12,298 bases of DNA from an uncultured bacterium (GTDB lineage Bacteria > Bacillota > Clostridia > Oscillospirales > Ruminococcaceae), in assembly GCA_905214265.1 (NCBI GenBank), contig CAJMLQ010000091.1, positions 1-12,298 of the forward strand, given 5' to 3'. Below the pieces are notes generated by a model. It saw only the letters and a list, made by a program, of their open reading frames with translations. It searched no databases and was not told the origin of the DNA. Of this stretch, positions 1 to 6,067 are shown piece after piece; the first letter of the stretch is position 1, and each line of letters begins with the position of its first letter. Made by a program: the position numbers and the translations under genes.

Positions 1-55
1 ACCCACGACCTCTAGCGTGACAGGCTAGCGCTCTAACCAACTGAGCTAGCAGGCC
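1..55 (-). tRNA. tRNA-Asp (anticodon GTC), 3' end cut by window edge
   Basis: Read on the minus strand, the sequence starts GGCCTGC (acceptor), then TA and a GCTC D-stem. It continues with a CTAGC/GCTAG anticodon stem closing the loop CTGTCAC, which gives anticodon GTC (Asp). The variable region and the first part of the T-arm (GTGGG) are present; the rest of the T-arm and the 3' acceptor strand lie outside the window. It lies 7 bp downstream of tRNA-Val on the same strand, so the two are probably one transcript. The identity rests on the anticodon, and the fold cannot be closed fully because of the truncation. Confidence 0.9.
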
Positions 56-62
56 TTATTTA

Positions 63-139
63 TGGTGGGGACAACAGGACTCGAACCTGTGACCCCCTGC
101 TTGTAAGGCAGGTGCTCTAACCAGCTGAGCTATACCCCC
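63..139 (-). tRNA. tRNA-Val (anticodon TAC)
   Basis: The full cloverleaf is readable on the minus strand. The acceptor GGGGGTA pairs with TGTCCCC (two G-U pairs), followed by a GCTC/GAGC D-arm. The anticodon stem CCTGC/GCAGG closes loop CTTACAA (anticodon TAC, Val), and the T-arm is ACAGG-TTCGAGT-CCTGT. The CCA end is encoded in the DNA (63-65). The length of 77 nt is normal. It is the first gene of a tRNA cluster reading out of the window and sits about 60 bp downstream of a consensus promoter. Confidence 0.96.
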
Positions 140-201
140 GTTTGCTGTCACTGCCCATCCCACGGAGGAATGTTTCGAACTGCCGCGCAACAACATAATT
201 G

Positions 202-230
202 ATTATACACAATCCGTCTGATTTTGTCAA
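202..230 (-). promoter_or_regulatory. Consensus sigma-A promoter for the tRNA cluster
   Basis: On the minus strand there is a perfect -35 TTGACA (225-230), a 17-bp spacer and a perfect -10 TATAAT (202-207). Transcription would begin near 195, about 55 nt before the 5' end of tRNA-Val. Such a strong, unadorned promoter suits stable RNA genes. Confidence 0.88.
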
Positions 231-279
231 CCGGTTTTCTTAATTTTTTTCGGAAACGGAAAAATTCACACTTTTCGAC

Positions 280-308
280 TTTACATGATGTATAAATTAT
301 GATAAACT
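280..308 (+). promoter_or_regulatory. Probable promoter for the 94-residue protein gene
   Basis: A TTTACA element (280-285, 5 of 6 matches to the -35 consensus) is followed 17 bp later by TAAACT (303-308, 4 of 6 matches to the -10). It lies in an AT-rich stretch facing away from the tRNA promoter. The predicted leader is about 45 nt and ends in a strong ribosome binding site. Several other AT-rich hexamers lie nearby, so the exact elements are uncertain. Confidence 0.5.
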
Positions 309-359
309 ATTAGAACCGTATAGTCGCTGCGGCTTAATGATAGAAGGAGGTTTTTCCCC

Positions 360-644
360 ATGGCAGAAGAGTTTGTTACGTATAAAGGCCGGCCCATCGT
401 CCGCTGCAAAGACACGATGTATTATGGCCGGATGGGCGATCCCTATGTGGTGATGCTCCAGGTCAAGTCCCATAAGGACTTTAAAGATCTTTCACTTTCG
501 GATACAATTTCGGTCCAAATGATGGCCACGGATCTCTCCCTTCCCCCACAGAAGCTCATTGTCAAGCGCACGGACAAACAGGGGCTTTATCAAGCCCTAG
601 ACATCGCGGCCGTCTGGCTCGACCGCGAGGAAAAGATCAACTGA
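360..644 (+). CDS. Conserved hypothetical small protein, 94 aa, function unknown
   Basis: I do not recognise a named domain. The ATG is preceded by AAGGAGG (344-350), 9 nt upstream, an excellent Shine-Dalgarno that fixes the start. The protein is soluble: no signal peptide, no membrane segment, and a single Cys (residue 17). It alternates short beta-like stretches (residues 5-15 and 28-36) with charged loops, and has a central YYGRMGDPYVVMLQV stretch (residues 21-35) that looks like a core motif. The C-terminal part (from about residue 63) is rich in Lys/Arg and Asp/Glu and includes ALDIAAVWLDR, probably a helix. From memory, similar short proteins occur across Clostridia next to unrelated genes; I could not check this. 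It stands alone between divergent tRNAs and convergent gpsA, with its own promoter and terminator, so context gives no functional hint. Confidence 0.85.
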   Translation: MAEEFVTYKGRPIVRCKDTMYYGRMGDPYVVMLQVKSHKDFKDLSLSDTISVQMMATDLSLPPQKLIVKRTDKQGLYQALDIAAVWLDREEKIN

Positions 645-653
645 CGCGATGCG

Positions 654-690
654 AAAGCGCCGTCCTCCCAGCAGGGGGACGGCGCTTTTT
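654..690 (+). terminator. Rho-independent terminator of the 94-aa gene, shared with gpsA end
   Basis: A 15-bp stem (654-668 with 674-688, one G-T pair, otherwise perfect) closes a 5-nt loop and runs into T686-T690. It begins 9 bp after the stop codon of the small gene. The last T residues are part of the gpsA stop codon on the other strand (689-691), so the same hairpin is the first thing transcribed after gpsA. In that direction only three T residues follow, so termination is expected to be weaker. Confidence 0.92.
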
Positions 691-1699
691 ACTGCCCCTG
701 AAGCCAGACGCGTTCGTTTTCGTGGCGGCTGGGGCGGCCCATCAGGTCAGCCAGCGCCTCCCGGGGCGATTTGCCATCCAGAACCAGGCAGAGCTGCTCG
801 GTTATGGGCATGGGGACCCTTGTCTCCTGGGCCAGCTCCCATGCGGTCCGGGCGGCGATGCAACCCTCCACTGTCATGCCGATGCGGCGGACCGCCTCCT
901 CCGGCGGAATCCCCTGGCCGATGAGGATGCCGGCACGGTGGTTGCGGGAGTGCATGCTGGTACAGGTCACGATTAGATCGCCCACTCCAGCCAGGCCGGA
1001 AAAGGTTGCGGCGTCGGCGCCCAAGGCGATTCCGAGCCGGGCGATCTCCGCAAGTCCCCGGGTGATCAGAGCCGCTTTGGTGTTGTCCCCCAGCTGCAGG
1101 CCGTCACAGATGCCCGCACAGACGGCGATGATATTTTTCAGTGCCCCGGAAAGCTCCACGCCGGTCACGTCGTCGCTGACATAAATGCGCAGGGTGGGGT
1201 TGGTCAGAAGCTCCTGGACCCACTCGGCACTTTGACGGTTCCGAGACGCGGAGACGATGGTCGTAGGCACTCCCCGGGCGATCTCTTCTGCATGGGAGGG
1301 GCCGGACAGGACTACAATAGGATTGTGCGGTATCTCCTCGGCAATAACCTGGGAAAGCCGCTTTTTGCTGCCTTTCTCCAAGCCCTTGCCCACATTGGCC
1401 ACCACCGCCGACGCAGACAGGACCGGTGAAACCGTCCGGGCAGTCTCCCGCACCGCGAAGGAGGGGACTGCGAGGATCACCAGATCCGCCTTGCCAACGG
1501 CGCGGATATCCGCGGTCAATTCAATGGCCGAGTCCACCGGAACCCCTGGAAGCAGGCGCTTATGCTCGCCGTACTGCCGGATTTCCGCAATCTCCTCCGG
1601 AAATTTCCCCCAGAGCGTAACCGTATGGCCGTATCGGTGGCACATCGCCGCCAGGGCGATTCCAAAACCACCGGTACCCAAAATCGCAAGATTGGACAT
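689..1699 (-). CDS. gpsA: Glycerol-3-phosphate dehydrogenase [NAD(P)+]
   Basis: This cytosolic enzyme reduces dihydroxyacetone phosphate to sn-glycerol-3-phosphate, the backbone precursor for phospholipids. The 336-residue length is normal for the family. The N-terminal Rossmann dinucleotide-binding motif is GTGGFG (residues 8-13). Family signatures follow in order: GKGLEKG (104-110), LSGPSHAEEIARG (131-143), the ELSGALKNI block with the presumed catalytic Lys188, GDNTKAALITRG (204-215) and GLAGVGDLIVTCTS (235-248). The tail MGRPSRHENE is also typical. The ATG has AAGGAAGG about 8 nt upstream. It is the last gene of the minus-strand DUF512-der-plsY-gpsA run, 120 bp after plsY, and supplies the substrate for PlsY. 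The stop codon lies in the T-run of the convergent terminator. No feature suggests loss of function. Confidence 0.97.
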   Translation of the reverse strand: MSNLAILGTGGFGIALAAMCHRYGHTVTLWGKFPEEIAEIRQYGEHKRLLPGVPVDSAIELTADIRAVGKADLVILAVPSFAVRETARTVSPVLSASAVVANVGKGLEKGSKKRLSQVIAEEIPHNPIVVLSGPSHAEEIARGVPTTIVSASRNRQSAEWVQELLTNPTLRIYVSDDVTGVELSGALKNIIAVCAGICDGLQLGDNTKAALITRGLAEIARLGIALGADAATFSGLAGVGDLIVTCTSMHSRNHRAGILIGQGIPPEEAVRRIGMTVEGCIAARTAWELAQETRVPMPITEQLCLVLDGKSPREALADLMGRPSRHENERVWLQGQ

Positions 1700-1745
1700 G
1701 ATTTTGTTTCCTTCCTTTATAAAAGCTCGAACGGCAGGTACGGCC

Positions 1746-1823
1746 TTATCGCAATCCCTCCAGCCGCATCTGCTTCAACAGGCTCTGGCCCACATTCTCC
1801 ACGCCTCTCCCGCGCAGAATCAC
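1746..1823 (-). CDS. Possible translationally coupled micro-ORF (25 aa) after plsY
   Basis: This is a short minus-strand frame. A GTG start (1823-1821) overlaps the plsY stop as GTGA, and AAGGA lies 5 nt upstream. Twenty-five codons run to TAA (1748-1746). The peptide would begin MILRGRGVENVGQ and end in KQMRLEGLR, a basic and probably helical product. Its codons resemble the neighbouring genes, with many G or C third bases. It fills most of the 120-bp gap before gpsA. I recognise no family. It could be a real small gene, the remnant of a longer one, or chance. The 4-bp stop-start overlap is the main point in its favour. Confidence 0.22.
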   Translation of the reverse strand: MILRGRGVENVGQSLLKQMRLEGLR

Positions 1824-2473
1824 GGTTTCCTTTTCTGTCCGAGTTTGTTTTCCGTTCCATTTAAAAGCCGTTTGATGTTAGAGCGATGCATAAATATGAC
1901 CAGCCCTCCGATCAGCAGAGCAGAAAGCGTATCCAAAAACGGATGTGCCGCACGGGTCAACAGTCCCATGACCAAGGTGGCGATGGGGAACATTGCTGCC
2001 GCTGAAATTGAGCCCAGGGAAACGGTTTTTGTCAGCAGGACAACGATCAAAAAGGTGGCGAAAATGATCAGGAGGACCTTCCAATTGAGCACCAAGATCA
2101 CGCCTGCGGAAACCAGAATGCCCTTGCCCCCCCGGAAGCCGTAAAACAGTGGGAAACAATGGCCCAGCATCACGAGAAGGGCGATGAGGTAATCCGCATA
2201 GAAAGGAACGCCGCCGCCCAGATACCGAAGGATCAGGTGGCCCAAAAAGACCGCCAGCATCCCCTTACAGAAATCCCCCAGCGTCACCAGGGCGGCCGGT
2301 CCTTTGCCCAGAGTCCGGAGGACGTTGGTCATGCCGGCGTTGCCGCTGCCGAAATCCCGGATGTCCTTCTTGGCAAAAAGTTTCGTAACAATAATCGCAA
2401 AATTGATACTGCCGATCAAATACGCCAAAGCCCCCGTTAAAAGCAGCACCAGAATTTGGAGGAAGATTTCCAT
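1820..2473 (-). CDS. plsY: Glycerol-3-phosphate acyltransferase PlsY (acyl-phosphate dependent)
   Basis: PlsY is a multi-pass membrane enzyme that moves an acyl group from acyl-phosphate to glycerol-3-phosphate, giving lysophosphatidate, the first step of phosphatidate synthesis in most bacteria. In the 219-residue numbering from the upstream ATG, the three cytoplasmic motifs are visible: SGNAGMTNV (45-53), GHCFPLFYGFRGGKG (106-120) and KTVSLGSI (151-158). The terminal HRSNIKRLLNGTE (198-210) is also typical. Hydrophobic segments lie around residues 8-32, 63-85, 96-110, 122-150, 158-175 and 184-197. Two ATG codons compete, at 2479 and 2473. The ribosome site AAAGGA ends only 2 nt before the first but 8 nt before the second, so I chose 2473 (217 aa). 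It lies 27 bp after der and just upstream of gpsA, which makes its substrate. Confidence 0.96.
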   Translation of the reverse strand: MEIFLQILVLLLTGALAYLIGSINFAIIVTKLFAKKDIRDFGSGNAGMTNVLRTLGKGPAALVTLGDFCKGMLAVFLGHLILRYLGGGVPFYADYLIALLVMLGHCFPLFYGFRGGKGILVSAGVILVLNWKVLLIIFATFLIVVLLTKTVSLGSISAAAMFPIATLVMGLLTRAAHPFLDTLSALLIGGLVIFMHRSNIKRLLNGTENKLGQKRKP

Positions 2474-2481
2474 TTCCATCG

Positions 2482-2489
2482 TCCTTTCC
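2482..2489 (-). promoter_or_regulatory. Ribosome binding site that favours the second plsY ATG
   Basis: The minus-strand sequence GGAAAGGA ends 2 nt before ATG 2479 and 8 nt before ATG 2473. Only the second spacing is normal for initiation, so the downstream start is preferred. Confidence 0.6.
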
Positions 2490-2500
2490 GTGTTGTCGTA

Positions 2501-3835
2501 TCAGTCTGTGTCGCCGCGGTCCCGCTCCCGCACAAGGAACCGGACCGGCGTCCCGTCCAGGCCAAAGGTCTCGCGGATCTGGTTTTCCAAATACCGCTGA
2601 TAGGAAAAGTGAAACAACTCCCGGCGGTTGACAAAGGCGACAAAGGTCGGGGGCTTGGTGGACGCCTGGGTGATGTAATAGATTTTCAGGCGGCGTCCCT
2701 TGTCTGACGGCGGCTGTACCCGGGCAGTGGCCGTGGCCAGCAGGTCGTTGAGGGCGCCAGTGGGAACGCGGATAGCGTTCTTTTCCGCCACATCCCGGAT
2801 CATCTCATAGAGCTTGGGGATCCGCTGGCCAGTCAGGGCGGAGATAAACAGGAAAGGGGCGTAGCTCATGAAGCTGAAGTCAATCTTCAGCTTGTCGGTG
2901 AACTCCTTCATGGTTTTATCCGTCTTGTCGGCGACAGCATCCCATTTGTTGACGGCGACGATGCAGGCTTTTCCCTGCTCGTGGGCGTAACCGGCGACCT
3001 TGGAATCCTGCTCAGTAAAGCCCTCTGTCGCGTCGATCATGATGACGCATACGTCGGCCCGGTCCACCGCCATATAGGAACGCAGGACACTGTAGCGCTC
3101 CACGTTTTCCAAAACCTTGGATTTCCGCCGGATCCCGGCGGTATCGATAAAGACGAATTTCCCGTATTCATTTTCGATGCGGGTGTCCACCGCGTCCCGG
3201 GTGGTACCCGCGATGTCGGAGACGATCATCCGTTCCTCGCCGGCCAGACGGTTGATCAGGGAGGATTTCCCCACATTGGGCTTGCCGATAACGGCCACCT
3301 TGATCGTTTCATCCTCGCCGCTGTCTTCCTCTTCCGTCGGAAGGTGACGAAGCACCTCGTCCAGCAGATCCCCGGTGCCGTGGCCGTGAACGGAGGAGAC
3401 TGCAATGGGGTCCCCCAAGCCCAGGTTGTAAAACTCGTAAAACTCCGGCGGCGCATCGCCGATGCTGTCCGCCTTGTTGACGCAGAGGACGATGGGCTTT
3501 CCGCTCTTCAAAAGCATTGCCGCCACATCCTGATCAGTGGCTGTCACGCCGGAGAGCAGGTCCGTCACCAGGATGATGACGTCGGCGCTCTCAATGGCGA
3601 CCTCCGCCTGGCGGCGCATCTGGGCGAGAATCGGGTCATCGGAGTAGGGCTCGATGCCACCGGTATCTACCAGCATGAAGCTCCGGTCCAGCCACTCGCA
3701 TTCGGCGTAGATCCGGTCCCGGGTCACGCCGGGGGTGTCTTCGACGATGGAGATCCTCCGTCCCACCAGCTTATTAAACAGGGTCGACTTGCCCACATTG
3801 GGGCGGCCGACCACCGCAACGATCGGTTTGGCCAT
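2501..3835 (-). CDS. der: Ribosome-assembly GTPase Der (EngA)
   Basis: Der is an essential double GTPase that acts late in assembly of the 50S ribosomal subunit. The 444 residues contain two complete G domains. Domain 1 has GRPNVGKST (10-18), DTPGVTRD (33-40), DTGGIE (57-62) and NKAD (120-123). Domain 2 has GKPNVGKSS (184-192), TTRD (211-214), DTAGI (231-235) and NKWD (296-299). An acidic linker (about 166-177) joins them, and a KH-like C-terminal domain (about 355-440) is expected to bind rRNA. All nucleotide-contact motifs are intact. The ATG is preceded by AAGGAAG with 5 nt spacing. It lies 36 bp after the DUF512 gene and 27 bp before plsY, the usual clostridial order, so it is probably co-transcribed with both. 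Confidence 0.98.
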   Translation of the reverse strand: MAKPIVAVVGRPNVGKSTLFNKLVGRRISIVEDTPGVTRDRIYAECEWLDRSFMLVDTGGIEPYSDDPILAQMRRQAEVAIESADVIILVTDLLSGVTATDQDVAAMLLKSGKPIVLCVNKADSIGDAPPEFYEFYNLGLGDPIAVSSVHGHGTGDLLDEVLRHLPTEEEDSGEDETIKVAVIGKPNVGKSSLINRLAGEERMIVSDIAGTTRDAVDTRIENEYGKFVFIDTAGIRRKSKVLENVERYSVLRSYMAVDRADVCVIMIDATEGFTEQDSKVAGYAHEQGKACIVAVNKWDAVADKTDKTMKEFTDKLKIDFSFMSYAPFLFISALTGQRIPKLYEMIRDVAEKNAIRVPTGALNDLLATATARVQPPSDKGRRLKIYYITQASTKPPTFVAFVNRRELFHFSYQRYLENQIRETFGLDGTPVRFLVRERDRGDTD

Positions 3836-3871
3836 GATTTCTTCCTTTCTATTTGTAAATCTCAGGCAAGG

Positions 3872-5185
3872 CTATGCTTCTTCCCCCAGAAGGCAGCGCA
3901 GAAGATCGTATCCGTCCGCAGTGGGGACGACGGTTACCGGCAGGCCCAGGGCCTGCTTAACCGCATCCAGACTGACATCGTCCAGGAAAACGTCCTCGTG
4001 ATATTTGAGCATCACGTCGGGGATCAGCAGCTCGTCCCCCAGGTCCCAGCCCTTCAGCTGGGCGATCAGGTCCCGGCCGGTCACAAGTCCGGCCACGGTT
4101 ATGGTATGCCCGAAAAAGTCGTTCCTTATGGCAGCGACGCTTCCACTTAAATTATGCCATCTTTCCGCCGCCTCGTCAACCAGTTTTTGCAGAAAGGGCG
4201 CCGCCGCCTCGCCGGTTGCAATGGTAATCCGCCGAACGCGGCTGTCCGGCTCAAAAAAGGCGAAGGCCTCCCGAAACTGCTCCCGCTGGAGAGTCAGCAT
4301 CCCCACGCCGTTTTCCAGCTGGCCGTAATCGCCGTAAAAATCCCCGTCGGGGAGCTCCCGCCCCGCTTTCAGGTAAAACTCATCCGCAGCGTAAAAGACC
4401 CGGTCGCCGGTTTTTGCCTGCTGCTCGCCGGCAAACCGGCCGATGATGTCAATGACCGCCGCCGCCTGCTCCGGGGTATAGGGGGATAGGGGATAGAGCC
4501 CCTCCCGGTATCTGGTCAGTCCCACCGGCACGCAGGAGACCGTCTTCAGCGCCGGGGTCAGACGGGAAAGGTCGCGCAGGCTCCGCTCCAGCTCCGGGCC
4601 GTCGTTGAGGCCCGGGCAGAGGACCAGCTGGGCGTTCATGGCGATCCCCGCTTCGGCGAACCGGTCCAGGATCTTCAGTGCCTCCCCGGCGAAGCGGTTA
4701 TTCATCATCCGGCAGCGGAGCTCCGGATTGGTGGTGTGGACGGAGACGTTGATGGGGGAGATCTTCATCCGGATGGTCCGCTGGATATCGTGTTCGGTCA
4801 GATTGGTCAAGGTGATATAATTGCCGTAGAGGAAGCTCATCCGGGCGTCGTCGTCCTTGAAATAGAGAGACTCCCGCATTCCGGGAGGCATCTGGTCGAT
4901 AAAGCAGAAGACACACTTGTTCCGGCAGGTCCGCTGCTTGTCCATGAGATAAGTGTCAAAGAGCAGCCCCGGCTCGTCATACTCGTCCTTGTGAAGGACC
5001 GCCTTCCGCTCCCGACCGTCCTCCCCCTGGAGGGTCAGGCTCAAGCGCGGCTCCAGCATATAGAACCGGTAATCCAGGACGTCATCGATCTCGTGGCCGT
5101 TGATTGCCAGCAACGTATCCCCCGGCCGGATCTTGACGCGGGCCGCCGGACTTCCCGGCTCCACGCCTGAAATGCGCACCGCCAT
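3872..5185 (-). CDS. DUF512 family protein with PDZ-like domain and radical-SAM-type cysteine motif
   Basis: This 437-residue protein has three parts. Residues 1-60 are PDZ-like (GVEPGSPAARVKIRPGDTLL then INGHEI). Residues 80 to about 290 resemble a radical SAM domain with CRNKCVFC (Cys87, Cys91, Cys94), the CX3CX2C pattern that binds a 4Fe-4S cluster, then FIDQMPPGMR and a SFLYGNYITLTN block. The C-terminal part (about 300-435) matches DUF512 as I know it, with ATGEAAAPFL, a conserved-looking FFGHTITVAGLVTG and a DVMLKYHEDVFLDDVSL segment. The substrate is unknown for the family. It is usually found directly upstream of der, as here (36 bp), which suggests a link to ribosome assembly or RNA modification, but that is inference. 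The ATG has AAGGAAGGTG 5 nt upstream. The rpmF terminator ends just before this gene, so a promoter may be hidden in the 85-bp gap, or transcription depends on read-through. Confidence 0.95.
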   Translation of the reverse strand: MAVRISGVEPGSPAARVKIRPGDTLLAINGHEIDDVLDYRFYMLEPRLSLTLQGEDGRERKAVLHKDEYDEPGLLFDTYLMDKQRTCRNKCVFCFIDQMPPGMRESLYFKDDDARMSFLYGNYITLTNLTEHDIQRTIRMKISPINVSVHTTNPELRCRMMNNRFAGEALKILDRFAEAGIAMNAQLVLCPGLNDGPELERSLRDLSRLTPALKTVSCVPVGLTRYREGLYPLSPYTPEQAAAVIDIIGRFAGEQQAKTGDRVFYAADEFYLKAGRELPDGDFYGDYGQLENGVGMLTLQREQFREAFAFFEPDSRVRRITIATGEAAAPFLQKLVDEAAERWHNLSGSVAAIRNDFFGHTITVAGLVTGRDLIAQLKGWDLGDELLIPDVMLKYHEDVFLDDVSLDAVKQALGLPVTVVPTADGYDLLRCLLGEEA

Positions 5186-5206
5186 GCGCTCACCTTCCTT
5201 TCCTTT

Positions 5207-5243
5207 AAAAAAAGCGCCCGATAAAGCTTACGCCTTATCGGGC
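5207..5243 (-). terminator. Rho-independent terminator after rpmF
   Basis: On the minus strand GCCCGATAA (5243-5235) pairs with TTATCGGGC (5224-5216) across a 10-nt loop, then GC and seven T residues (5213-5207) follow. It lies 28 bp after the rpmF stop and 22 bp before the DUF512 start, separating the two transcription units. Any read-through would feed DUF512-der-plsY-gpsA. Confidence 0.9.
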
Positions 5244-5270
5244 CGCGCAAAATCTCGTCAAAAAGAGGAC

Positions 5271-5453
5271 TTACGCCTCTTTCTTGATAACCTCTACGCC
5301 TTTGTAATATCCGCAGTGCGGGCACACCTTGTGAGGAGCCTTCAGCTCGCCACACTGGGTGCATTTGGAGAACGCAGGCATGGGGAGTTTCCACACGTTG
5401 GAACGGCGTTTGTCTCTCCGGGCCTTCGAAACTTTTCTCTTCGGTACTGCCAT
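5271..5453 (-). CDS. rpmF: Large-subunit ribosomal protein bL32, zinc-binding form
   Basis: The 60 residues are the normal length for L32, a structural protein of the 50S subunit. The start MAVPKRKVSKARRDKRRS is highly characteristic. The C-terminal half carries the zinc ribbon CTQC (Cys31, Cys34) and CPHC (Cys44, Cys47), so this is the Cys4 zinc-containing version. The ATG has a near-perfect GGAGGTG 5 nt upstream, as expected for a heavily translated gene. It follows the DUF177 gene by 43 bp in the standard bacterial pair and is closed by its own terminator, so the two form a short operon from the promoter at 6017-6045. Confidence 0.98.
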   Translation of the reverse strand: MAVPKRKVSKARRDKRRSNVWKLPMPAFSKCTQCGELKAPHKVCPHCGYYKGVEVIKKEA

Positions 5454-5481
5454 GATTGCACCTCCTTCATTCGATTAAGGG

Positions 5482-5500
5482 CTGAGACGCGGCGTCTCAG
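5482..5500 (-). other. Intercistronic hairpin overlapping the DUF177 stop codon
   Basis: CTGAGACGC (5482-5490) is the exact reverse complement of 5492-5500, giving a stable hairpin (7 bp with a 5-nt loop is the realistic fold). It includes the DUF177 stop codon (5499-5497). No T-run follows, so it is not a terminator. It ends about 12 nt before the rpmF ribosome binding site on the transcript. It could stabilise the rpmF message or mark an RNase cut site. Confidence 0.6.
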
Positions 5501-5988
5501 TCCAATAATTGACTCAAAACGGCAAGTCTGGGGTCAATTTGTTTTTTCTCGCACGCGCAGCTGCCTTCGTTCAGGTTTTTCCCGCACTGGGAGCAAAGCC
5601 CCTTGCAGTCCTCTGAACAGAGCACCTTTGTCGGAAGCTCCAGCAGGACGTCGGTCCGCACCAGCTCCTCCAAATCCAGAACGCCGTCCGCACAGACCAG
5701 GTAGTCGTCATTTGCGGAATTCAGCTTCTGGACCAGAACATGCTCAAAATTCAGAGTTTTCTCCTGCTGAAACGGCTTCAAGCACCGGTCGCAGGCCAGA
5801 CTCAGGACAAACTTCACACAGAAAACCAGCCGTACCACACCGGCGCGGTTTTCAATTTCTCCTGAACAGTCCACGGGGGTTTGAAAAGGGAAGCCGCCAT
5901 ACAGCTCTTCGCCTGAAAAATCGAAGGAGCACTGGAATTCCTTCCGTTCCCCGACGATATCAAACAGCTGTCTCAGGTTTAGTTTCAT
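5497..5988 (-). CDS. DUF177 (YceD/YlbN family) protein, partner of rpmF
   Basis: This 163-residue protein has the layout of the DUF177 family: an N-terminal beta-rich part starting MKLNLRQLF, a central CDRCL motif (Cys66, Cys69), an acidic segment DGVLDLEELVRTDVLLELP (about 101-119), and a C-terminal cluster CSEDCKGLCSQCGKNLN (Cys124, 128, 132, 135) followed by CAC and DPRLAVL. The Cys pairs probably bind zinc. The family nearly always sits directly upstream of rpmF, as here. In other bacteria it has been tied to 23S rRNA or large-subunit assembly; the exact role in Clostridia is not settled. The ATG has GAGGTG 5 nt upstream. It is the first gene after a consensus promoter, with a leader of about 22 nt. 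Confidence 0.95.
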   Translation of the reverse strand: MKLNLRQLFDIVGERKEFQCSFDFSGEELYGGFPFQTPVDCSGEIENRAGVVRLVFCVKFVLSLACDRCLKPFQQEKTLNFEHVLVQKLNSANDDYLVCADGVLDLEELVRTDVLLELPTKVLCSEDCKGLCSQCGKNLNEGSCACEKKQIDPRLAVLSQLLD

Positions 5989-6016
5989 CTCGACACCTCA
6001 TAATGCCACAAAGTTT

Positions 6017-6045
6017 ATTATATCCTACCGATACGAGCTTGTCAA
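6017..6045 (-). promoter_or_regulatory. Consensus sigma-A promoter for DUF177-rpmF
   Basis: Minus-strand TTGACA (6045-6040), a 17-bp spacer and TATAAT (6022-6017) are perfect matches to both hexamers. The start point would be near 6010, 22 nt before the DUF177 ATG. The -35 lies only 22 bp beyond the ilvN stop codon, with no terminator between them, so ilvBN transcripts could continue into this operon. Confidence 0.9.
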
Positions 6046-6067
6046 CAGTTTTTCCGCATTTTTTCCT

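Noticed and set aside
1257..2144. 295-codon open frame on the plus strand
   Set aside because: Antisense to gpsA and plsY, both complete. Its translation has no domain-like features.
2981..4150. 389-codon open frame on the plus strand
   Set aside because: It lies antisense to der and the DUF512 gene, both with full domain motifs. The product is compositionally odd and matches no family; it is a shadow of high-GC coding on the other strand.
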